DNA of 59,999 nucleotides from Clostridia bacterium (GTDB lineage: Bacteria; Bacillota; Clostridia; Oscillospirales; Acutalibacteraceae). Both the position numbers and the translations under genes were made by a program. The notes below the pieces were generated by a model that was not told the origin of the DNA, ran no database searches, and saw only the letters and a program-made list of their open reading frames with translations. Of this stretch, positions 1 to 7,900 are shown piece by piece. Every line of letters begins with the position of its first letter. The stretch's first letter is position 1. The stretch lies in NCBI GenBank assembly GCA_017517665.1, contig JAFWYP010000011.1:1-59999 (forward strand). The letters are read 5' to 3'.

Positions 1-556
1 GAACCCGAGGCAATCACTCTTAAGTACGGCGACGCAATCACAGAACCCACAGTAGAAATCCCCGACGGCTATACCCTCACATGGACAGGTATTCCCGAAA
101 GCGGTAAGATGGGTCTTGAAGCTGTTACCCTTACAGGTACATGGGCAAAGAAGACCAACACCGTAACTTATGTATATGCAGGTGAGAAACCCGACGGAGC
201 AAAAGAACCCGAGGCAATCACTCTTAAGTACGGCGAAGCAATCACAGAACCCACAGTAACAATCCCCGACGGCTATACCCTCACATGGACAGGTATTCCC
301 GAAGGCGGCAAGATGGGTCTTGAAGCCGTTACCCTTACAGGTACATGGGCAAAGAAGACCAACACTGTAACTTATGTATATGCAGGTGAGAAACCCGACG
401 GTGCAAAAGAACCCGAGGCAATCACTCTTAAGTACGGCGACGCAATCACAGAACCCACAGTAGAAATCCCCGACGGCTATACCCTCACATGGACAGGTAT
501 TCCCGAAGGCGGCAAGATGGGTCTTGAAGCCGTTACCCTTACAGGTACATGGGCAA
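1..556 (+). repeat. 204-bp tandem repeats within the coding sequence
   Basis: The ATGGGTCTTGAAGC segment recurs at 109, 313 and 517, exactly 204 bp apart. The intervening bases differ at only a few positions, for example gacgcaatc against gaagcaatc. The unit encodes 68 residues and keeps the frame. About 2.7 units are visible and the array runs off the left edge, so the true copy number is unknown. High nucleotide identity suggests recent duplication or gene conversion. Confidence 0.95.
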
Positions 557-3500
557 AAGAATCCTACACAATTACATATTATCTTACAGATGCAGATAAG
601 GCTGAAGGTAAGGTATATACAACTGAAACTGTTAAGTACGGCGATGCTCTTCCTGTTGTAACTCCCGAAGCAGAAGGCAAGACCTTTAATCACTGGGATT
701 ACGAAACAGAAGCAGGTGTATATGAAGATGACTTTGATACAATGCCCGCTTACAATCTCGTAGCAGTTGCAAATCTCTCCGATATTGTTTATACAGTAAT
801 ATTCACAAATGTATGGGGCGATGAAGTAACAGTTGAAAAAGCTTACGGCACATCACTTGAAGAAGCTGATATTCCTGACCTCACAGACGGTGAAAATGTT
901 AATGTTGTTCTGACTTATGACAGCAAGCCTCTTGCAGAGCAACTTCCTCTTGCTCTCACAGAGGATATTACAATTGACTGTGCATTCAATGTCACCGCAA
1001 CATTCTACACAGTATATGACGAAGAAAATCCCGAAAATAATGTTGTTCATAAGGCATACACATTCGATTTAGAGTATGTAACAAAAGAAGCTGACTTCGC
1101 AGAACTCGGTGTTCCCTATAAGAAGGGTCACAGCCTCGATACTGACCTTCCCTGGACTTGGGAATATATCGATCAGACAATGCTCGAAAACACCTACTTT
1201 GTTGCAAACTTCGTTGCAAATGACTACACAGCAACATTCACCGCAGGTGAAGGCGCATTCGCAGAAGGTGTTGATACAACTGTTGAAGTAACATTCGGCG
1301 AAACCTTCACATTCGACGCAAAGCCCGTTCTTTCAGGCTACACCTGCGTAGGCTGGACAGACGTTGAAGGCGGCGCAGCTCTTAGTGAACTCGTAATGGA
1401 TGCAGAAGGCAAGACCTTCTATCCCGTATTTGTTGAAAACGGCAAGGCAAACTACACAGTTGAGTTCTATCTCATGGACGAAGAAGGCAACTATGCTGAA
1501 ACAACAGAAGACAAGACAACAGGTTCCGCAGCATTTGGCACAGAAGTAACAGTTGCTCATGCTGATTATGAACAGGCTGAATGGTTCTCAGCTGACGAAA
1601 CAGCAGCTAACAAATTCACAGCAACAGTTGCAGAAGACGGTTCAACCGTTCTCAAGCTCTACTACAAGCGCGCAGAGTATGATGTAGTAATCGACGGCGC
1701 AGAAGCAGTTAAGGTATTCCACGGTGCAACAGTTACTGCTCCCACAGAGTCAGCTAACGCTCCCGCAGGTTACACAATTGCAAGCTGGAATGACGGTGCA
1801 TATACTAAGGGTCAGGAAATCACTGTTACCGGTCCTCTTACACTTACACCCGACTTCGCAGCAGGCACATCAAGCTACACAATCAACACCTACACAATGG
1901 GTCTTGACGGTGAATACGGCGAAGCAAAATCAGAAACAAAGACATACACAACAGACGAAACCGTAACCTACACAGCTCCCGTTGTTGAAGGCTTCAAAGC
2001 CGACAAGGACAGCTACTCAGTAGTTGTTACAGGCGACAATAAGGCTGAAATCAATGTTTACTATGTACGTAATAAGTACGATGTAACAATTGACGGCGTT
2101 ACAACTCCGACATTCCACGGTGCAGAAGTTACTGCTCCCGAAACCTCAACAGCTACACCCGCAGGTTACACACTTGCAAGCTGGAATGACGGCGCATATG
2201 CAAATGGCGAAGTAATCACAGTTACAGGTCCTCTTACACTTACACCCGACTTCGCAGCAGGCACATCAGAATACACAATCAATATCTACGAAATGGGTCT
2301 TGACGGTGAATACGGCGAAGCAAAATCAGAAACAAAGACACACACGACAGACGAAACCGTAACCTACACAGCTCCCGTTGTTGAAGGCTTCAAGGCTGAC
2401 AAGGAAAGCTACTCAGTAGTAGTTACAGGCGACAATAAGGCTGAAATCAATGTTTACTATGCTCGTGAACAGTTTGATGTAGTAATCAACGGCGTATCAT
2501 CAAAGGCTTACTACGGCGCAAAAATCACTGCTCCTTCAGAAGCTGCAAATGCTCCCGCAGGTTACCACCTTGCAAGCTGGAATAACGGCGCAGTTGCTCT
2601 CGGTCAGGAAATCAAGGTAACAGGTCCTGTTACACTTGAACCCAAGTTCGAGGCAAACACAGACACAGCCTATACTGTTGAAATCTATCTCATGGACGAA
2701 TACGGTAAATATGCTGAAACAGCAGACGATACCGACTCCAAGACAGGCACAACAGATACAATCGCAACAGCAGCTCATGCTGACTATGCACAGGAAGCTT
2801 GGTTCACACCCGCAGCAACCGGTAACGTAACAGAAACTACAATCACCGGCGACGGCAAGGCAACTCTCAAGCTTTACTTTGAACGCGCACAGTACGATGT
2901 AACAATCGACGGCGTAACAACTCCTGTTTACCACGGTGCAACAATCAACGCTCCCGCAACAACAACTCAGACCGCTCCCGCCGGCTTCGCATTCGCAGGC
3001 TGGAACAACGGTACAATTGCTGCAGGCGCACCCATCACCGTAACAGGTCCTGTTACTCTTGAACCTTACTTCATTGAAGGCGCAGCAAACTACACTGTTG
3101 AAATCTATCTCCAGAATGCAGACGGCACATATGCTGAAGCTGCTTCCGATACAGAGACAGGAACAGGCAAGACAGGCGACGAAGTAACAATCGCTCATGC
3201 AGACTATGCACAGGCAGACTACTACCTTGCAGACGATGCACAGGCAAATAAACTCACAGGCACAATCGCAGGCGACGGTTCACTTGTTCTTAAGCTTTAC
3301 TTCAAGCGTGCAACATACGATATCGTTGTTGACGGCGAAGTGGTAGCTGAAGATGTAATCCACGGTGCGGAAATCACTCTTCCCGAAGAGTCCGATAACA
3401 TTACAGAAGGTAATGAACTTGCAGGCTGGACAGACGGCAAGAACACTTATGAGCCCGGCGAAACAATTATTGTTGACGGACCTATTGATCTTGAGCCTAT

Positions 3501-4764
3501 TGAAAAGCCCAGCGATGCTACAAAGTACACCATCAGCATTTATGTAATGGATGTTAACGGTGAATATGTCGGCACATCAACAGTAGCTTACGGCACAACA
3601 GGTGCTACTCAGACAATCGTTGCTGATTACGGACGCACAGGCTTCACAGTAGATACAGCAAAGAGTAACCTCACCGACATAATCGCAGGCGACGGTTCAA
3701 CAGTTCTTTCCGTATACTATGCAAGAAACCTTTACAATGTAACATTTGATGGTGTTCCTGTAGAGGGTGGTGTATACTACGGTGCTTCAATTCCCGCAGT
3801 AGAACCCGCAGCAAGAGAAGGTCAGGAATTTGATAAGTGGACTCCCGAAGTTCCCGCTTCAATGCCCGCTGAAGACCTTGAATTCACATCAACATGGACC
3901 GATGTTATGTATAAACTCGTTTATATCATCAACGGTACAGAAGAAGAATATGAATATGCAGCCGGCGCAGTGGTTACTCCCATTGAAGATCCTGAAGTTC
4001 CCGGTATGACATTCATCAAGTGGAACAAGATTGTTCCCACAGTGATGCCTGCAGAAGATGTATATATCGTTGCAGAATTTGAAGCAGCTGTATTCAAAGT
4101 AACATTCGTTGACGGCTATGGCAACGTATTCGATGAAAAGGCTGTTAAGTACGGCGATGCAATTGTTCTTCCCGCAACAAATCCCACCAAGGAATACCAT
4201 GTATTCAAGGGCTGGCTTGATGTTCCCGAAAAGATGGGCACAGCAGATATAACAATTTATCCCGACTTCGAGAGAGTTCCTGTAAGACTTGTTGCTGCCG
4301 AAGGTTCAACAACCGTTATCGACAGAGAAACAATGATTATCACAGGTCTCACAACCAGAATGAACGATGCTAAGAAGGATAAGTATCTTGCGGTTGAGGG
4401 TGACGGTTATTACACCATTACACCTGCAGCAGGTTACGAAGGCTATGACTGCTACGGCACAGGCGCAGTTGTAAAGGTTTATGATAACGCAGATACATCC
4501 GCACCTATCGAAGAATTCTACATCGTTATTTACGGTGACGTTAACGGTGACTCGGCTGTTAACTCACTTGACGGTTCAATCATTGAAGATGAAACCTTGT
4601 ATGTAACCAACTGGTCACGCGGTGACAGCAAGGATATCCTTATGGTTATGGCAGCCGACCTTAATAAGGACGGAAAGATTAGACCCAACGATAAGGACAG
4701 TGTCATCAACACATCAATCGGCATTACAAAGATTGATCAGGTAACAGGAACCGTCTCTCGCTAA
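1..4764 (+). CDS. Giant secreted InlB-type repeat protein with C-terminal dockerin (5' end outside window)
   Basis: The frame is open from base 1, so the start and any signal peptide lie upstream; 1587 residues are visible. Residues 1 to about 185 are near-identical 68-residue repeats carrying motifs such as VTYVYAGEKPDG and YTLTWTGIP. InlB/Listeria-Bacteroides-type repeats follow, alternating with MucBP-like modules that open with YTVEIYLMD and close with LKLYFKR or similar. A pre-dockerin module (GSTTVIDR to EFYIVIYGD) leads into a type I dockerin with two calcium loops at about residues 1513 and 1553 (DVNGDSAVNSLD and DLNKDGKIRPND), both with the expected D/N/D and final D ligands. No catalytic domain is visible. 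It is probably an extracellular, cohesin-anchored or surface-associated protein; the role is unknown. It is a paralogue of the next gene, which shares the same C-terminal modules. Confidence 0.85.
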   Translation, partial: EPEAITLKYGDAITEPTVEIPDGYTLTWTGIPESGKMGLEAVTLTGTWAKKTNTVTYVYAGEKPDGAKEPEAITLKYGEAITEPTVTIPDGYTLTWTGIPEGGKMGLEAVTLTGTWAKKTNTVTYVYAGEKPDGAKEPEAITLKYGDAITEPTVEIPDGYTLTWTGIPEGGKMGLEAVTLTGTWAKESYTITYYLTDADKAEGKVYTTETVKYGDALPVVTPEAEGKTFNHWDYETEAGVYEDDFDTMPAYNLVAVANLSDIVYTVIFTNVWGDEVTVEKAYGTSLEEADIPDLTDGENVNVVLTYDSKPLAEQLPLALTEDITIDCAFNVTATFYTVYDEENPENNVVHKAYTFDLEYVTKEADFAELGVPYKKGHSLDTDLPWTWEYIDQTMLENTYFVANFVANDYTATFTAGEGAFAEGVDTTVEVTFGETFTFDAKPVLSGYTCVGWTDVEGGAALSELVMDAEGKTFYPVFVENGKANYTVEFYLMDEEGNYAETTEDKTTGSAAFGTEVTVAHADYEQAEWFSADETAANKFTATVAEDGSTVLKLYYKRAEYDVVIDGAEAVKVFHGATVTAPTESANAPAGYTIASWNDGAYTKGQEITVTGPLTLTPDFAAGTSSYTINTYTMGLDGEYGEAKSETKTYTTDETVTYTAPVVEGFKADKDSYSVVVTGDNKAEINVYYVRNKYDVTIDGVTTPTFHGAEVTAPETSTATPAGYTLASWNDGAYANGEVITVTGPLTLTPDFAAGTSEYTINIYEMGLDGEYGEAKSETKTHTTDETVTYTAPVVEGFKADKESYSVVVTGDNKAEINVYYAREQFDVVINGVSSKAYYGAKITAPSEAANAPAGYHLASWNNGAVALGQEIKVTGPVTLEPKFEANTDTAYTVEIYLMDEYGKYAETADDTDSKTGTTDTIATAAHADYAQEAWFTPAATGNVTETTITGDGKATLKLYFERAQYDVTIDGVTTPVYHGATINAPATTTQTAPAGFAFAGWNNGTIAAGAPITVTGPVTLEPYFIEGAANYTVEIYLQNADGTYAEAASDTETGTGKTGDEVTIAHADYAQADYYLADDAQANKLTGTIAGDGSLVLKLYFKRATYDIVVDGEVVAEDVIHGAEITLPEESDNITEGNELAGWTDGKNTYEPGETIIVDGPIDLEPIEKPSDATKYTISIYVMDVNGEYVGTSTVAYGTTGATQTIVADYGRTGFTVDTAKSNLTDIIAGDGSTVLSVYYARNLYNVTFDGVPVEGGVYYGASIPAVEPAAREGQEFDKWTPEVPASMPAEDLEFTSTWTDVMYKLVYIINGTEEEYEYAAGAVVTPIEDPEVPGMTFIKWNKIVPTVMPAEDVYIVAEFEAAVFKVTFVDGYGNVFDEKAVKYGDAIVLPATNPTKEYHVFKGWLDVPEKMGTADITIYPDFERVPVRLVAAEGSTTVIDRETMIITGLTTRMNDAKKDKYLAVEGDGYYTITPAAGYEGYDCYGTGAVVKVYDNADTSAPIEEFYIVIYGDVNGDSAVNSLDGSIIEDETLYVTNWSRGDSKDILMVMAADLNKDGKIRPNDKDSVINTSIGITKIDQVTGTVSR

Positions 4765-4790
4765 TGATACTAATCTAACCTACTTATTCT

Positions 4791-4871
4791 GAGGGGGAGA
4801 GAAACCCTTTCCCCCTCACAGTGAGGAAAAGTTCCGGTTATTTTTATTGAACGGAATTAGCACACCCGTTC
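4791..4871 (+). terminator. Hairpins between the two giant repeat-protein genes
   Basis: An 8-bp GC-rich stem (GAGGGGGA / TCCCCCTC, about 4791-4817) lies 27 bases after the stop codon. A weaker inverted repeat (GAACGG / CCGTTC) follows at about 4850-4871. Neither is followed by a clean U-run, so this may be a leaky terminator, a processing site or an mRNA-stabilising structure between cotranscribed genes. Confidence 0.4.
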
Positions 4872-4922
4872 AGAACTCCTTTTCCATAAAGAGAAGGGAA
4901 AACTATAAGGAGGAATTCTCTC

Positions 4923-7900
4923 ATGACAAAAACTAAAAGGTTAGTTGCTGTTGCGTTAGCGATTCTGATGGTATTAAGCAGTTTCTCAATGACATCCTTT
5001 GCATGGAACGTAAGATCAAATGATGGATTTGAGCTTACAGTTAATACTGAAATACTCAGAGAAGTTAACGGACAGTGGGTTAAAACTGACAAAGTCGAAA
5101 AAGGCGAAACAGTCAAGGCAAGAGTTTACCTTGGGACCGATTATTTTGCCAACTCCGGTCAGCTTCTGTTCTTTTACAGCAATAAGTTCTTTACCGATGC
5201 TTACGGAACAGGCAGCAATGATTTGGTAGTAAACCCTTATTACAGCTCTAATTACGGCATAAAAGGCTCATTCTACTCAGCTTCATCAACTCCTTCTCAG
5301 GCTGTTGAAGCTCAGATGCTCGATGATGGCAGAATTACTTCCGCTGAAGCAGCTGAATATAATCCCATCAACGTTGTTTATAATTTTGGCAGCAACGTAA
5401 GAAACAAGAAATTCATTGCAGACACATGGTTCTGCGAATTTACTCTTACTGTTAAAGAAGATGCTCCTGCAGGTGAATTCGGAAGATTTCTTGCTTTTGA
5501 AAATACCGCAGCATCGCCCGATTATACAGACGGTTACATTGATATTCCCAAGGGTACATATGATGGCTACAGTGAAACCGTAACCAATATGTCTAACTGG
5601 AAAGCAACACTTACATTTGATAATTCTCCCGTTGAGATTTATCAGAATTGTGTTTCCGTAACATTCAAAACAAACGGCGGCGAATTTGCTGACGGTTCAG
5701 ATGAACTTTATTTTGAAGGCGAAGCAGGCACAGCTCTTACAATTGAAACCCCCACATTATTAGGTTATGAATTCGCAGGTTGGCTTGCTGAAGGCGCAAC
5801 AGATGCAGAAGAAGTAACCGTATATCCCACAGCAGATACTGTTTACACAGCTGTATGGAAAGACCCCTCAGGTACAGTTTCCGAAACTCTCGGTTTCAGA
5901 ACAGAAATCCACAGATACAATGAAGAAACAGGCGAATACGAAAAGACCGAGAAGGTTATGAGAGGCGAAAGCGTAAAAGCGAGAATTTTTGTTGATACCT
6001 CTTATTTCACCAACGCAGGTGATATCATCGTATTCTATGAAAACGATTTCTTTACAGATGCTTATCCCACCGATGAGTCCATTGATATCGTTGCCAACTC
6101 CAGCGCAACAAGTTCAGCGGCACTTACCGGTACTCACGGAAGTTTTACAAAGACATCAGCAACAAATGATGTTATAGAAGGACTTCTTGACAACAAATAT
6201 ATCACATCTGATTTTGTTAAAGCTAACAATGCTTTTGCAATCAACTATCAGTTCAATCCTACTAACAGTGCTGTTCTCAGCGGTGATGAATGGTTTGTTG
6301 AATTTGACCTTCAGGTTCTTAATTCCGCAGAAGACTGGGGCGATTTCTATATCGTGGAGGAAACAATCCAGAATTCCGGCGAAGGTTCAGAAGCTTATAT
6401 CAATATTCCTCTCGGCAAGGAAGGCACCGTATTTGAAGACGGCAAGCATATTTCCATGTTCTTGTGGGATGCGATCACAACAATAGAAAGCAATCCCGTA
6501 ACAGTAGACAGCACCATCACCCTCGAAGGTGAAGGCGGCACATTTGTTGAAAACGGCGAAGGCACTTATGTAATCGAAGGCTATATCGGCGATGCACCCG
6601 TTGCTCCCGCAGAACCCACCAGAGAAGGCTATGCATTCATGGGTTGGGTAGATGCAGAAGGTAACAAAGCTGAAATCCCCGATGAAATTCCTTATGATGA
6701 CATTACTCTCTATGCAACATGGAGTGAAAAGTCAGAAATCACATTCGTATTCAACAACGGTACACCCGATCTCACTCAGGAAGTTGTTTCAGGTCAGCCC
6801 TTTGAAGCTCCCGAAACACCTGTAAAGGAAGGCTATCAGTTCATCGGTTGGGATAATAATCCTAATGACAATAAAACTGATCCTAAACCTCTTCCCGATG
6901 TTTATCCTGCAGAAGACACAGTATACAGCGCAGTATTTGAAACAGTCAGCTACTATATTTATTACTATGTTCTCAATCCCGTAGACCTTCAGTTTGATAT
7001 GGTGGATGTAGTAACTTGCGAATTCGGCAACGAAATTCCTGCAACTCCCGCTACCTACACAGTTCCCGAAGGTTACACACTTTCACCCGCTTATAAGGAC
7101 ATCACTTTCTCAACAGCTCTTGCTGAAGGAGAAACAATGCCCGCAGGTCGCGTAGACCTTTACTATAAGCTTACAGTTAATACCTATGACGCAACATTTG
7201 ATGCGGACGGCGGCGTATTTGCTGACGGCACATCAACCCAGACTGTTCCCACCGTATACGGTGAACAGATCGTTGCTCCTGCTGCTCCCACCAAGGAAGG
7301 CTTTGAATTCAAAGGCTGGTATCCTGAAGTAGGTATCATGAATCAGGAAGGCGCAGCATTCGTTGCAACATGGGAAGAAGTAACATATTATGCAGAGTAC
7401 ATTGTTGACGGCGCAACATATGAAAAATATCCCACCAAGTTCGGCGAAGAAGTTGATGTTCCCGCTGTTCCCTACAAGGAAGGCTACACATTCGTTGAGT
7501 GGACTCCCGCTGTAGATGCAACAATGCCCGCACACGATACCGAATATATCGCTGTATTCGAGGCAAATCAGTACGATGCAATCTTCAAGCTTGAAGAAGA
7601 TGATGAAGAAGCATACGATACAGTTCCCACATACTACGATGATCCCATAACTGTTCCCGCAACCGAACCCGAAAAGGAAGGTTATGAATTTGGCGGTTGG
7701 GTTGACGAAAACGGCAATCCTCCCACAACAATGGACGAAGAAGGCAAGACCTTCACCGCAGTATGGAATCCCGCAACAGATACAAAGTATGTTATTGAAA
7801 CATACAACATGAACACCGACGGTACTTACAGCACAACTCCCAGCGGTACTGTTGAAAAGTCCGGCACAACCGGCACAGAAGCAGAGGTTACTCCCAATGC

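Noticed and set aside
1-556. CRISPR-like regular repetition
   Set aside because: The 204-bp period is contiguous, coding and in frame; there are no unique spacers.
2536-3198. 220-residue minus-strand frame, very rich in cysteine
   Set aside because: It is the complement of the biased repeat codons of the giant plus-strand protein; composition is implausible and there is no ribosome-binding site.
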